Source of the DNA: Chloroflexota bacterium
GTDB lineage: Bacteria > Chloroflexota > Limnocylindria > Limnocylindrales > CSP1-4
NCBI GenBank assembly: GCA_016191345.1
Contig: JACPOU010000013.1
Coordinates: forward strand, 1-53,388
Direction: 5' to 3'
DNA: 53,388 bases
Below are positions 16,192 through 24,739 of this stretch, in pieces (the stretch's first letter is position 1; every line of letters begins with the position of its first letter). Below the pieces are notes generated by a model. It was not told the DNA's origin. It worked only from the letters and a program-made list of their open reading frames with translations, and searched no databases. The position numbers and the translations under genes are program-made.

Positions 16192-17065
16192 AGTTCACCC
16201 AGCGCCGTTGCAGCCGGAACTGCGCCACCGTGACGGCGAGGATCACGGCGAAGAGCACCCAGCTCATCGCCGAGGCGTAGCCCATCTGGTTGTAGGAGAA
16301 CGCCTGGCGCACGATTTGCTCGACGACGACGCTCGACGCGCCAGCGGGCCCGCCGTCGGTCATCACCCAGACCTGGTCGAAGACCTGGAAGCTGTTGATG
16401 AGCGTGATCACCAACACGAAGAAGGACGATGAGCTGAGGAGCGGCAGGGTGATCCTTCGGAACCGTCCCCAGCGGCCCGCCCCGTCGACTTCGGCCGCCT
16501 CGTAGTAGTCGCTCGGGATGGCCTGCAGCCCGGCCAGCAGGATCACCATCACGAATCCGAGGTCCTTCCAGGCGCTGGCGAGGATGATCGATGGCATGGC
16601 CCAACCCGGATCGGTCCACCATCCCGGCCCGGCGATGCCGAACACCGCGAGGGCCGCGTTGACGATGCCGGACTGCGGGTTGAGCAGCCAGCGCCAGACG
16701 AGCGCTACGACCACCCAGCTCGTGACGACGGGCAGGAAGTAGATGGACCGGAAGACACTTGATCCACGAAGTCGCTGGTTGAGCAGCACGGCCAGGCCGA
16801 GACCGCCGGTGTACACCAGGGGCAGGTACCCGGCAATGAAGAAGAGGGTATGCCCGATCGCGGCGCCGAAGTCCGGGTCGCGCAGGACGTTCGCGAAGTT
16901 CTGGATGCCGACGAACCTGGGCGGACGAAGCAGGTCCCAGCGAAGGAGGCTGATACCGGCCGAGGCGACCATCGGCCCGAGCGTGAACATCACGAGCGGG
17001 ATCAGGCCGGGCAGGAGGAAGAGCGCGACGGTGAGCGCCTTTCGAGGTCCGCGATCGCCGACCAT
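16184..17065 (-). CDS. sugar ABC transporter permease, MalF type
   Basis: A 293-residue permease with six transmembrane segments (first at about 12-35) and EAA loop YEAAEVDGAGRWGRFRRITLPLL near residue 200. It partners the MalG-type protein in the membrane. The ATG at 17065 shares bases with the TGA of the ROK regulator (TGATG), so translation is coupled. The frame extends upstream but that part encodes Arg-rich shadow sequence and is rejected. Confidence 0.93.
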   Translation of the reverse strand: MVGDRGPRKALTVALFLLPGLIPLVMFTLGPMVASAGISLLRWDLLRPPRFVGIQNFANVLRDPDFGAAIGHTLFFIAGYLPLVYTGGLGLAVLLNQRLRGSSVFRSIYFLPVVTSWVVVALVWRWLLNPQSGIVNAALAVFGIAGPGWWTDPGWAMPSIILASAWKDLGFVMVILLAGLQAIPSDYYEAAEVDGAGRWGRFRRITLPLLSSSSFFVLVITLINSFQVFDQVWVMTDGGPAGASSVVVEQIVRQAFSYNQMGYASAMSWVLFAVILAVTVAQFRLQRRWVNYV

Positions 17066-18330
17066 CAACGGGCCACCAGGGATGCGGCCCCTTGGGCGAT
17101 CGTCGGCCCGGGGTCGGAGCGTCCGCCAAGGCGCTCCCGCACCGCGTCCTCCGGCTGGCGCTCGTAGAGAGGGGCGGTGAACGTCGCGCGGAGAACGAGC
17201 GCCGCAGCGCCACGCGCCCACTTGGCGTCATCCCATGGATCCACGTCCACGCGGACGCCGCGAAGCGGCGGAAAGACGGCGGCATCGAGCGCCCGGCGGA
17301 ACGTCTTCGCGAGGTGCCGCCAGGCCTCAGTGCCCTCACCGCTGACGATGATCAGCTGCGGGCTGAGGACGTTGACGAGTCCGCCGACGGCGCGCCCGAG
17401 CGTCGCTCCGGCGTCCGCGTAGATCATCCGGGCCGCTTCACTTCCGCCGTCGGCAAGGCGCCGCAGGCTGGCCATGGGATCCGGATCCTGGGTTCCGACC
17501 AGGCCCGCGTCGATCGCCCGGCGTGCGAGGGCCGGATCCGCCACGGCGGCTTCGAGGCAGCCGTGCTTCCCGCACTCGCAGGGCGGCCCGTCGTCGGCGA
17601 TCGGCAGGTGGCCGAACTCGCCGGCCCCGCCTCCGAAGCCGCGGTAGAGGTCGCCACCGACGACAATCCCGAGACCCACGCCTCGTCCGATCGTGACGGT
17701 GATGAAGTGCTCGACGCCTCGCCCCCGACCATAGAGACGCTCTGCAACGGCGAGCGTGTTGACGTCGTTGTCGACGAGGACCGGCACCCCGAGGGCCCCG
17801 CGTAGCATCGGCGCGAGAGCCAGGCCGCTCCACCCCACGATCGGGGCGGTCACGTTGCCGGCCGCGTCGACGATGCCTGGCACCCCGAGCCCGATCCCGA
17901 GCAGGCGACCCGGACCGCGGCCAGCTTCATCCACCGCGCCCCGGAGGCGGTCCGCAAGCTTGACGAGCGCGCCTGGGCCAGCCGTCTCGAACGGTTCCGT
18001 GCGGCGCGCGAGCACGTTACCGTTGAGGTCCACCCGGACGAACGCCAGGTGATCGGCCGCGATCTTGACGCCGACGGCCTGGGCCGCCGCACCGACGAGG
18101 CCGAGGAGGATCGGAGGTCGTCCTCCACTCGACGGTCCCTGCTCGACCTGCTGGACGAGTCCAGCCTCAACGAGCTCGCGTGTGATGTCTGTGACCGCTG
18201 CTGCGCTCAGGGCGAGGCGCCGCGCGATCTCGACGCGGGCAATCGGGCCGCCGTCCCCGATCATCCCGAGAATCGCGGCCCGGTTGAGGTCACGGATGAG
18301 GCCTGGGGTGCCTCGACGCAGACGTGCCAC
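17065..18330 (-). CDS. ROK-family transcriptional regulator
   Basis: A 421-residue regulator. An N-terminal winged HTH (about 10-70, NRAAILGMIGDGGPIARVEIARRLALSAAAVTDITRELVEAGLV) precedes a ROK sugar-kinase-fold domain with the DNDVN phosphate region, the HFITVTIGRGVGLGIVVGGDLYRG signature and the zinc cluster CECGKHGCLEA. The EFGHLPI motif is present. Such proteins sense a sugar and repress transport/catabolic operons. The GTG start at 18330 has AAGGAGG 12 bases upstream. As the first gene of the operon it is probably autoregulatory through the site at 18364-18390. Confidence 0.92.
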   Translation of the reverse strand: MARLRRGTPGLIRDLNRAAILGMIGDGGPIARVEIARRLALSAAAVTDITRELVEAGLVQQVEQGPSSGGRPPILLGLVGAAAQAVGVKIAADHLAFVRVDLNGNVLARRTEPFETAGPGALVKLADRLRGAVDEAGRGPGRLLGIGLGVPGIVDAAGNVTAPIVGWSGLALAPMLRGALGVPVLVDNDVNTLAVAERLYGRGRGVEHFITVTIGRGVGLGIVVGGDLYRGFGGGAGEFGHLPIADDGPPCECGKHGCLEAAVADPALARRAIDAGLVGTQDPDPMASLRRLADGGSEAARMIYADAGATLGRAVGGLVNVLSPQLIIVSGEGTEAWRHLAKTFRRALDAAVFPPLRGVRVDVDPWDDAKWARGAAALVLRATFTAPLYERQPEDAVRERLGGRSDPGPTIAQGAASLVAR

Positions 18331-18363
18331 GGACGCTCGGCCCTCCTTGGGAGGTCTGAGGTG

Positions 18364-18390
18364 AGTAACTTAATATGGAAGACTAACTAA
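18364..18390 (-). promoter_or_regulatory. putative ROK operator / promoter of the alpha-glucoside operon
   Basis: An AT-rich island in otherwise GC-rich DNA. On the minus strand TTAGTTAGT (18390-18382) resembles the half-site used by XylR/ROK regulators (TTAGTTWGT). A related copy, TTAAGTTACT (18373-18364), lies 17 bases downstream, and CATATT between them can serve as a -10. It lies 34 bases upstream of the ROK start. Confidence 0.5.
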
Positions 18391-18442
18391 GTGTGACAGG
18401 GCCCACTCCAGGCGTCAAGTTGGTTTCAGGGTCCACCCTCGT

Positions 18443-18459
18443 TCTCAGGATCGTCTCAG
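18443..18459 (+). promoter_or_regulatory. direct repeat TCTCAG-N5-TCTCAG, candidate OmpR-type regulator site
   Basis: Two identical hexamers, TCTCAG at 18443-18448 and 18454-18459, are spaced exactly 11 bp, one helical turn, as at OmpR/PhoB-family operators. They sit 24 bases upstream of the ferric-reductase remnant. The response-regulator gene is 0.7 kb downstream. A related pair precedes the efflux operon at 50.1 kb. Confidence 0.45.
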
Positions 18460-18482
18460 CGGGCGGCGGCACACTTCGACGC

Positions 18483-18740
18483 ATGACCGCCCCCGTCCTG
18501 CGCCGCACGAGCGTCGTTCCGCTGCCCAGGACCTGGCATGTCAGCGGCAACGACGTCATCGCCGTTTTCCTCGGGAGTGCGCTCTTGATCGTCGCGATGT
18601 GGGTCCGCCACGGCGGGCTTGAGCAGCTGGGCACGCCGGCTGGCGCGTTCATCGCGATCGGCCAGCTGACGGCGCTCCTTGGCACGTTCCTCGCCCTCAT
18701 CCAACTCCTCCTCATGGCCCGGACCCCGTGGCTCGACGAG
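18483..18740 (+). pseudogene. N-terminal remnant of a ferric-reductase-like membrane oxidoreductase
   Basis: The first ~86 codons from ATG 18483 (MTAPVLRRTSVVPLPRTWHVSGNDVIAVFLGSALL trimmed here at two transmembrane helices, ending MARTPWLDEPG) look like the N-terminus of a ferric-reductase/ferredoxin-reductase family protein, which normally exceeds 400 residues. After ARTPWLD the frame becomes Arg/Ser-rich nonsense and stops at 18848. The rest of the haem-binding helices and the FAD/NAD domain are gone. Recognition rests on the N-terminal pattern only. Confidence 0.5.
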
Positions 18741-18775
18741 CCGGGCCTACGCGACCTCACTGCAGGCAGCCCTCG

Positions 18776-19171
18776 ATGCCGCCGGTCTCTGACACCCAGG
18801 TGCGTGACCGGATCGTCCACGTCGAGCCGGTCATGGGCACGGTCGTGAGCTTCGATATCCGGCTGTCGCTCCGCAGCCTGACCGTCGTCGGGCCGAGCCT
18901 TGCCTGGGCCGACGCGTTTGCGACCGCGGCCTTCGCCATGGGGCTCGATGGCCTGGCCTGGGTTCACGACCATCCGGGCTTCGGCGCGCTCGCCATCACC
19001 GCCGACGACCGCGTCGTGTGGGCGCCCCTTGTCGAGGGCCTGCGGGCTCGTGATGGCGGCGCCGACCGCTTCCCGGTTGCCGCAACGGCGGGCTACCATC
19101 GGCCCGTGGATGCCGCCGGGCCGACCAGCGGATCCGGCATCGTGGCGGGCGACGCCACAATCGCCCCGTAG
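18776..19171 (+). pseudogene. internally deleted ApbE-like FAD:protein FMN transferase
   Basis: An open frame of 131 codons. It begins with the ApbE N-terminus (DRIVHVEPVMGTVVSFDIR) and jumps directly to an ApbE C-terminus (SLTVVGPSLAWADAFATAAFAMG, then WVHDHPGFGALAITADDRVVW). The central ~120 residues that hold the flavin-binding and Mg sites of this 250-300-residue family are missing, yet the frame is kept. ApbE attaches FMN covalently to partner proteins, often beside ferric-reductase-like genes, so with the preceding remnant this looks like a collapsed flavinylation locus. The product cannot be an active transferase. Confidence 0.65.
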
Positions 19172-19183
19172 CCTGGGAGCCCG

Positions 19184-19858
19184 ATGCACCTCCTCCTCGT
19201 CGAGGACGACGAACGCCTGGGGCGGGTTCTGAAGCGACTCCTCGAGGAGGACCGCCACGTCGTGGACCTCGCGACCGACGGCGAGACTGGCCTCGACCTC
19301 GCCGCGGGCGACGGTATCGATGTCGTCATTCTCGACGTCGGGCTGCCCGACATCTCGGGGATCGAGGTCGCCCAGCGGCTGCGCCGTCGCGGCACGGCGA
19401 TGGCGATCCTCATGCTCACGGCACGCGACACCGTCGGCGACCGCGTCGCCGGCCTCGACGCCGGGGCGGATGACTACCTCGTCAAGCCGTTCGCCTTCGA
19501 GGAGCTGGCCGCCCGGCTCAGGGCCCTCTCCCGCCGCGCCGAGCCCGGGACCCGCCGGCCGGAACCCCGCCTCGTGGCCGGTCCCATCGCCCTGGACGAG
19601 ACGACTCGCCGGGTCACGGTCAAGGGAACGCCGGTCGACCTCAGCCCACGCGAGTTCTCACTGCTCGAGTGCTTCCTCCGCCATCCCGGCCAGACCCTGA
19701 GCCGCGACCAGCTCCTCGACCAGGCCTGGCCCTACAGCGTCGCCGTGACGCCCAACGCGGTCGACGCCTACGTCCACTACCTCCGGACCAAGCTCGGCGC
19801 GGCGGGGGATCGGGTCGAGACCGTCCGTGGCGTCGGCTACCGCCTCAGCGATGCCTGA
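19184..19858 (+). CDS. OmpR/PhoB-family response regulator
   Basis: A 224-residue response regulator. The receiver domain (1-115) has acidic pocket residues D8/D9, phosphoacceptor D51 (VVILDVGLPD), T79-type switch in LMLTARD and Lys in YLVKPF. The winged-helix output domain (about 130-222) has the PVDLSPREFSLLECFLRHPGQ and VETVRGVGYRL signatures. ATG 19184 follows GGGAG closely, and a TAGCCT (19169-19174) could place the transcript start only 7-8 bases upstream. Paired with the histidine kinase downstream. Likely targets are discussed under the TCTCA repeats. Confidence 0.95.
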   Translation: MHLLLVEDDERLGRVLKRLLEEDRHVVDLATDGETGLDLAAGDGIDVVILDVGLPDISGIEVAQRLRRRGTAMAILMLTARDTVGDRVAGLDAGADDYLVKPFAFEELAARLRALSRRAEPGTRRPEPRLVAGPIALDETTRRVTVKGTPVDLSPREFSLLECFLRHPGQTLSRDQLLDQAWPYSVAVTPNAVDAYVHYLRTKLGAAGDRVETVRGVGYRLSDA

Positions 19859-19886
19859 CGGGAACCTCGATGCCTGACGGGATCCT
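19849..19886 (+). repeat. 19-bp tandem duplication at the regulator/kinase junction
   Basis: Two copies of CGATGCCTGACGGGAWCCT (19849-19867 and 19868-19886) differ at one base. Copy 1 contains the regulator stop codon and copy 2 the kinase start codon. Before the duplication the kinase ATG would have overlapped the regulator stop (ATGCCTGA). Confidence 0.8.
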
Positions 19887-21237
19887 CGAGCCGGGCCTGG
19901 ACGCCACCGAGGGCGAGGCGCTCGCCGCGGACGGACAGCTCCTGCGGGCGGTGGGCCGGCGTCTCGTCGCGTGGGCCGCCGGCACCACGCTGCTCATGCT
20001 CCTCGTGCTTGCCGCTGCCCTCTACCTCAGCGTCAGCTCCTCGCTCGAGGCGAGTGGCGTGCAGCAGCTGGACCGCCGGGCCGACGCTCTCCGGGACTTC
20101 ACGAGCGGCCCGCGACCGCACCCGGACGGGGACGATCCGCCGACTGGCCTCATCTTCGGCGGTGGCACCTCGGGAACCTTCGCCCTGATCCTCGATGTCG
20201 CCGGGGTGGTCGTGGCGCCGCGGGACCAGCCGCTGCCCACGGGCATGCCGAACACGGCATCCCTCGCGGCCGCCGTGGCCGGGGCGGACGGCCGCGATGT
20301 CCGGTTCGACGAACTGGGAGAGACCCCGGTCCGGGTCATGACGCGCCGGATCCAGTCGGACAACGTCACCCTCTACGCCCAGATCTACCAGGATCGAACG
20401 GCCGAGCAGCGGATGCTGGACGCCGTCCTCGCCGTCCTTCTCGCCGGTGGCGTCGTCATCCTCGTCGTGGCGGTGGGCTTCGGGACCGTCTACTCGCGGC
20501 GTGCCCTCGTCCCGATCCGCGATTCGCTGACGGCCCAGCGCCGGGCCCTCCGCCGCCAGCGTGCCTTCGCCGCCGACGCGAGCCATGAGCTGCGGACGCC
20601 GCTGACGGTCATCCGGGCCTCGCTCGAGCACCTTCGCCGCCACAAGGACCAGCCCGTCGCCACCGTCGGCGCGGCACTCGACGACATCGGTGCGGAGGTG
20701 GACCAGCTGACGCGCCTCGTCGAGGAGCTGCTGCTCCTCGCGCGGTCAGATTCAGGGGCCATCCAGGTGGAGCGGCTGCCCGTCGACCTCGGGGACGTGG
20801 CGGCGGACGCCGCGTCGTCGCTGGCCGGCCCCGCCGCGGAACGGGGGGTCGCGGTGACCGTCGATCCCGAGCCGGCCCTCGTCATCGGCGATGCGGCGCG
20901 GCTCCGACAGCTCGTGATGATCCTCGTCGACAATGCCGTCGCCCACAGTCCGCGCGACGCGGGGCGAGTGGACGTCGTGGTCCGGATCGCCGGGCGCGAT
21001 GCGCGGCTCACGGTCGAGGACAACGGACGGGGCCTTCGCGAGGAGGACCTGCCGCGGCTCTTCGAGCGGTTCTGGCGCGGAGCGGGGGCGCCCCCCGGCG
21101 GCGCCGGCCTGGGTCTCTCGATCGCCGCCTGGATCACCGACCAGCACGGCGGGACGATCGCCGCGGAGAACCGCCCCGAGGGCGGCGCGCGCTTCATCGT
21201 GATCATCCCGCTCGCCGCGGAGCCCGAGACGCGCTGA
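19870..21237 (+). CDS. membrane sensor histidine kinase
   Basis: A 455-residue kinase with transmembrane helices at about 34-56 and 183-207 bounding a ~125-residue extracellular sensor region. A very short or degenerate HAMP linker leads to the HisKA domain with H239 (FAADASHELRTPLTVIRASLEHL). The HATPase domain has the N box LVDNAVAHSP, G1 VEDNGRGL, F box LFERFWRG and G2 GGAGLGLSIAAWI. It phosphorylates the response regulator encoded 11 bases upstream. The ATG at 19870 is in the second copy of the tandem duplication. The signal is unknown; the neighbouring ferric-reductase/ApbE remnants hint at a redox or cell-envelope stress input. Confidence 0.93.
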   Translation: MPDGILEPGLDATEGEALAADGQLLRAVGRRLVAWAAGTTLLMLLVLAAALYLSVSSSLEASGVQQLDRRADALRDFTSGPRPHPDGDDPPTGLIFGGGTSGTFALILDVAGVVVAPRDQPLPTGMPNTASLAAAVAGADGRDVRFDELGETPVRVMTRRIQSDNVTLYAQIYQDRTAEQRMLDAVLAVLLAGGVVILVVAVGFGTVYSRRALVPIRDSLTAQRRALRRQRAFAADASHELRTPLTVIRASLEHLRRHKDQPVATVGAALDDIGAEVDQLTRLVEELLLLARSDSGAIQVERLPVDLGDVAADAASSLAGPAAERGVAVTVDPEPALVIGDAARLRQLVMILVDNAVAHSPRDAGRVDVVVRIAGRDARLTVEDNGRGLREEDLPRLFERFWRGAGAPPGGAGLGLSIAAWITDQHGGTIAAENRPEGGARFIVIIPLAAEPETR

Positions 21238-21272
21238 CGCGGTACGGCGGGCAGGTGCCCGCGCTCCCGCGA

Positions 21273-21878
21273 TCAGTCCAGGTCGACGCCGTCGTTCCAG
21301 CGGCTGATGACCGGGGTCTCGCGCTCCCAGCCGAGGATCGAGATCGTGCCCGTCCCGAGGGCGTACCGAGACCCGTCACGCGGGTCGGCCCCCAGCCAGC
21401 GCGCGGCCAGGACGCGGAGGACGTGGCCGTGGGCGAAGCAGAGCGTGTCACCATCGACGGCGCGGGCCCGGACGATGACGCGATCGACCCGCTCCGCGAC
21501 GGACTCGATCGCCTCGCCGCGACGGACGCCATCGCGCCAGATCGTCCAGCCGGGCCGCTCCGCACGGATCTCGGGCGTCGTCCGGCCCTCGTCTGCACCG
21601 TAGTCCCACTCCCGGAGGTCGGCATCGCTGACGACGCGCTCGCCAAAGCCGGCGAGGCGGGCGGTGTCCAGGGCCCGGATCAGCGGGCTCGAGCGGACCT
21701 CCGCGAACGGCAGATGCCCGAGGCGCGGCGCCAGCGCGCTGGCCTGGCGGCGGCCCGCGCGGGTCAGGGGGATATCCGTATGGCCGGTGTGCCGGCCCAG
21801 GACCGCCCACTCGGTCTCCCCGTGGCGGACGAGCCAGATCCGGGGGCGTCGCGTGTCGTCCAGCGGGCCAATGACCAC
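21273..21878 (-). CDS. histidine phosphatase (phosphoglycerate-mutase-like)
   Basis: A 201-residue protein of the histidine phosphatase superfamily: phospho-acceptor H19 in IWLVRHGETEW, the second Arg/Glu region around RSSPLIRALDTARLAG and EWDYGADEG, and the second His in CFAHGHVLRVLA. All catalytic residues are visible. Substrates range from sugar phosphates to nucleotides; nothing narrows it. The GTG at 21878 uses the last base of the preceding gene's TAG (TAGTG), so it is translationally coupled to the DUF2652 gene. Confidence 0.9.
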   Translation of the reverse strand: MVIGPLDDTRRPRIWLVRHGETEWAVLGRHTGHTDIPLTRAGRRQASALAPRLGHLPFAEVRSSPLIRALDTARLAGFGERVVSDADLREWDYGADEGRTTPEIRAERPGWTIWRDGVRRGEAIESVAERVDRVIVRARAVDGDTLCFAHGHVLRVLAARWLGADPRDGSRYALGTGTISILGWERETPVISRWNDGVDLD

Positions 21879-22555
21879 TATGAGCGGATGGCGCCGCCCG
21901 CCGGCGCCGTGAGCTCCACGACACGACCCTCGATCAGGCCGGTGTCCGGATATTCCTCGGCGTGGGCGATGCCGACGCCGGCAAGGCCGAGCCCGTCGGC
22001 CGCGGCAGCCGTCAGGAACAGGTAGGGCCGATGGCCGATCCGGTCGCGAACCGTGTTCTTCAGGAGGCGGTGGGCCACGGTCACCGCCGGGCCCAGGAGG
22101 TCGCTCCCGGTGCCGATCGACTGCCGGACCGAATGCCCCCGGTGCAGCACGAGCTTGAGGTCGAGCTGGGCGACGGCCGGACAGGCCGTGCACTGGTGGT
22201 CGCGGGACGGGATCGCCCGCGTCCGCGCGGCCACGAACGCCTCGTAGAGCGACGCCACCCTGGCGACGACCTCCTCGCCGCGCCCGTCGATCGCCGCCGC
22301 CGGGGCGACGGCGAAGACCGCGTCGCCCTCGAGCTTCACGAGGCTGAACTCGGGCTCCAGGCCTTCGACGACGGTCTGGAGGAGGTCCGCCAGCACACCG
22401 TAGGCGGCCGGGATCCCGAGGCTGAAATCGACGCCGTGGGCAATCTCCACGCCGGCCATGAACCCGGTGTAGCCCGAGATGTCGGCGAGCACCAGGTACC
22501 GCTCGCCCGCAGGCGGATCAAGCGGGGCCTGGCTCGATGGCGATGACGGCTGCAT
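21878..22555 (-). CDS. DUF2652 protein, cyclase-like fold
   Basis: A 225-residue protein matching the DUF2652 pattern: [19 protein letters not shown] at the N-terminus (resembling the first metal strand of class III cyclases), [16 protein letters not shown] (resembling the second metal strand), a CTACPAV Cys pair, and [15 protein letters not shown] (helix with the transition-state region). It is probably descended from nucleotide cyclases but cannot be assumed active. ATG 22555 begins the conserved part and has GGGGATC before it. Directly coupled to the histidine phosphatase, so the pair may make or remove a phosphorylated signal; that is inference. Confidence 0.8.
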   Translation of the reverse strand: MQPSSPSSQAPLDPPAGERYLVLADISGYTGFMAGVEIAHGVDFSLGIPAAYGVLADLLQTVVEGLEPEFSLVKLEGDAVFAVAPAAAIDGRGEEVVARVASLYEAFVAARTRAIPSRDHQCTACPAVAQLDLKLVLHRGHSVRQSIGTGSDLLGPAVTVAHRLLKNTVRDRIGHRPYLFLTAAAADGLGLAGVGIAHAEEYPDTGLIEGRVVELTAPAGGAIRS

Positions 22556-22631
22556 GTGATCCCCGGTGAGCCCGCTGGGGAGGACGTCTCGGCGGTGTCC
22601 CGCCGATGGTAGCCCCGTCGTAGACGCCTGG

Positions 22632-23309
22632 CTACGCCTCCGTGCCCATCCCGGTCGCAACGCCGACCCCGACCGGGCAGCTCACGCCGGTCCCGTGATC
22701 CGGGCAGTAGCCGAACGGGTTCTTGGAGAGGTACTGCTGGTGCTCGCCCTCGGCGAAGTAGAACGCCGGAGCGGGCGGGCCGATGATCTCGGTGGTGATG
22801 CGACCGAAGCCCGCGGCGGTGAGTCGCTCCTGGTAGGCATCACGGGAGGCAGTCGCGGACGCGCGTTGCGCAGCATCGACCGGGAAGATCGCCGATCGGT
22901 ACTGGGTGCCGACGTCGTTGCCCTGGCGCATGCCCTGGGTCGGGTCGTGGGACTCCCAGAAGTGGGCGAGCAGCTCCTCGTAGCGCACCTTCGCGGCATC
23001 GAACACGACGCGAACGGCCTCGGCGTGCCCGGTCTTCCCGGTGCAGGTCTCGCGGTACGTGGCGTTCGGCGTGAAGCCGCCCTGGTAGCCGACGGCGGTG
23101 ACCCAGACCCCGGGCAGCTGCCAGAAGCCCTTCTCGGCGCCCCAGAAGCAGCCCATCGCGAACTCGGCGACCTGCAGGCCGTCGGGGTACGGTCCGGTGA
23201 TCGGCCGGCCGTTCACGTGATGGGGGCTGGGACGCAGGATCGGCTCATCGCGGCCGGGAAGGGCCTTGTCGGGAGCGGGCAGGTCGGTGGGCTTGTTGAA
23301 CAGGAACAC
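22632..23309 (-). CDS. msrA: peptide-methionine (S)-S-oxide reductase
   Basis: A 225-residue MsrA. Catalytic C54 lies in [42 protein letters not shown] and [25 protein letters not shown] are the family core. C-terminal Cys residues ([15 protein letters not shown]) are the likely resolving cysteines. It reduces methionine-S-sulfoxide in proteins with thioredoxin as electron donor. The N-terminal ~45 residues are longer than the minimal enzyme, as in E. coli MsrA. Monocistronic or the first gene of a unit with DUF2652 (76-base gap). Confidence 0.96.
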   Translation of the reverse strand: MFLFNKPTDLPAPDKALPGRDEPILRPSPHHVNGRPITGPYPDGLQVAEFAMGCFWGAEKGFWQLPGVWVTAVGYQGGFTPNATYRETCTGKTGHAEAVRVVFDAAKVRYEELLAHFWESHDPTQGMRQGNDVGTQYRSAIFPVDAAQRASATASRDAYQERLTAAGFGRITTEIIGPPAPAFYFAEGEHQQYLSKNPFGYCPDHGTGVSCPVGVGVATGMGTEA

Positions 23310-23377
23310 GGGGCGACTCCTCTCGATTGGACAGGTCGAATCGTAGCCGCACCGTGTTACGGGTTCGTGTCGAGGCC

Positions 23378-23623
23378 CTACGCTGCCGGCGGCGCGGCCG
23401 GTGGAGGCGGCCCGTCGTCGCGCCGCCCGCGGCCGAGCGCACCGACGAGGAGCACCGCTCCCAGGATGATGAGCACGATCGGCCAGAGAAGGTCGCCGTC
23501 ACGCGCAGGTACGTATCGGCGGATGAGGAACCATGCGCCGACGAGGACGAGGAGCAGCCCGATGACCAGGGCGCCCTGGCCGCCCCGTTCAGCACGCGCG
23601 GCGCGGCGCTCGGCCCGCCGCAT
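23378..23623 (-). CDS. small two-helix membrane protein
   Basis: An 81-residue protein with a basic N-terminus ([13 protein letters not shown]), two transmembrane helices (about 17-35 [17 protein letters not shown] and 46-64 [19 protein letters not shown]) joined by a short loop, and a Pro/Ala tail. The pattern resembles the LiaI/LiaF-like or DUF5668 two-helix domain of cell-envelope-stress proteins. Role unknown. Confidence 0.75.
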   Translation of the reverse strand: MRRAERRAARAERGGQGALVIGLLLVLVGAWFLIRRYVPARDGDLLWPIVLIILGAVLLVGALGRGRRDDGPPPPAAPPAA

Positions 23624-23821
23624 CGAGACGCCAGGCCGTTGCCACGGTACCGCCCCGGACCGGCGCTGGCGCGGGCCTGCCGGCCCGACCTGCCTGCCCC
23701 GATCGGTGCCCGTGGGCAGGCCGGACGGCCCGACCCCTCGGTCCCGATGCTAGGCTCGGCGCAGCGGGACGGGTCGCGGGCGAGCGGCCGGGCCGCCGGG
23801 CGGAGCAGGGAAGGGGAGCCG

Positions 23822-24484
23822 ATGCCGGGTGCCGTCATCTTCGACCTCGACGGGGTGATCGTGGATTCGGAGATCTGGTGGCACGAAGAGCGGGTCGCCT
23901 GGGCGCGCGAGCGTGGCCTCGCCTGGACCCACGACGACAGCCGCGCGGTCATGGGCGCGAACTCGCGGGGATGGGCGCGGATCATGCGCGAGCGAATGGG
24001 CCTGCCCGAGGCGGAGGAACCGGCGATCCTCGCATCGATCGTCGAGCGCGTCGTCGCTCGGTACGCCGGCGGCGCACCGACCATCCCGGGCGCTGTCGAG
24101 GCCGTTCGCCGCGCGGCGGCCACCTGGCCGGTCGCGGTCGCGTCGTCGGCCCACCGGGCGGTCATCGACGCGGCCCTCGACGCGACCGGCCTCACGGCCT
24201 GCTTCGAGGTGGTCGTCTCGTCCGACGAGGTCCCCCACGGCAAGCCCGCGCCCGACGTCTACCTCGAGGCGGCTCGCCAGCTGGCGGTTGAGCCCGGCGC
24301 CTGCCTCGTCATCGAGGATTCGCTCAACGGCGTCCGGGCCGGCCTCGCGGCCGGCATGGCCGTGGTCCTCGTCCCGAACGCGAGCGTCCCCCCACCGCCA
24401 GAGGCGAGGTCCCTGGCCACGCACGTCGCCGAGCGCCTGGCCGACATCGACCCGGAGGCGCTGTTCGAGCGGGCCACCCGGTGA
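23822..24484 (+). CDS. HAD-superfamily hydrolase, beta-phosphoglucomutase-like
   Basis: A 220-residue HAD phosphatase. Motif I is VIFDLDGVIVDSE (nucleophile and acid Asp), motif II is VASSAHR, motif III is K in HGKPAPDVYLEAA, and motif IV is VIEDSLNGVRAG. The helical cap after motif I puts it in the GpmA/beta-PGM subclass that acts on sugar phosphates. ATG 23822 follows AAGGGGAG. A TAGGCT at 23750-23755 is a possible -10. Divergent from the two-helix membrane protein. Confidence 0.92.
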   Translation: MPGAVIFDLDGVIVDSEIWWHEERVAWARERGLAWTHDDSRAVMGANSRGWARIMRERMGLPEAEEPAILASIVERVVARYAGGAPTIPGAVEAVRRAAATWPVAVASSAHRAVIDAALDATGLTACFEVVVSSDEVPHGKPAPDVYLEAARQLAVEPGACLVIEDSLNGVRAGLAAGMAVVLVPNASVPPPPEARSLATHVAERLADIDPEALFERATR

Positions 24485-24739
24485 CCGCGATGGACCGCCT
24501 CCCGCGGGCGGACGTGCGGCGCTGGTGCTGAACGCTCCGCTCCTGGCGCCATCGCGCCCAATGGCGGCGCGACGAGCAAGGCCGTCGGAGCTTGCACCGC
24601 GGCGATCTCGGCCGCGGTCGGATCGCGCGCGGCATCCGTCGAGGCGGACGGACCCTCTGGCATACTGTCGCCCGAGCACGGGAAGGAGTGACGGGGCCGC
24701 CCGACGGCCGCCGCCGCCCCCCGATCCGAAGGAGTCAGC

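Noticed and set aside
18383-19258. 291-codon minus-strand frame opposite the ferric-reductase/ApbE remnants
   Set aside because: No motif, while the plus strand shows recognisable N- and C-terminal family sequence. I kept the plus-strand pseudogenes.
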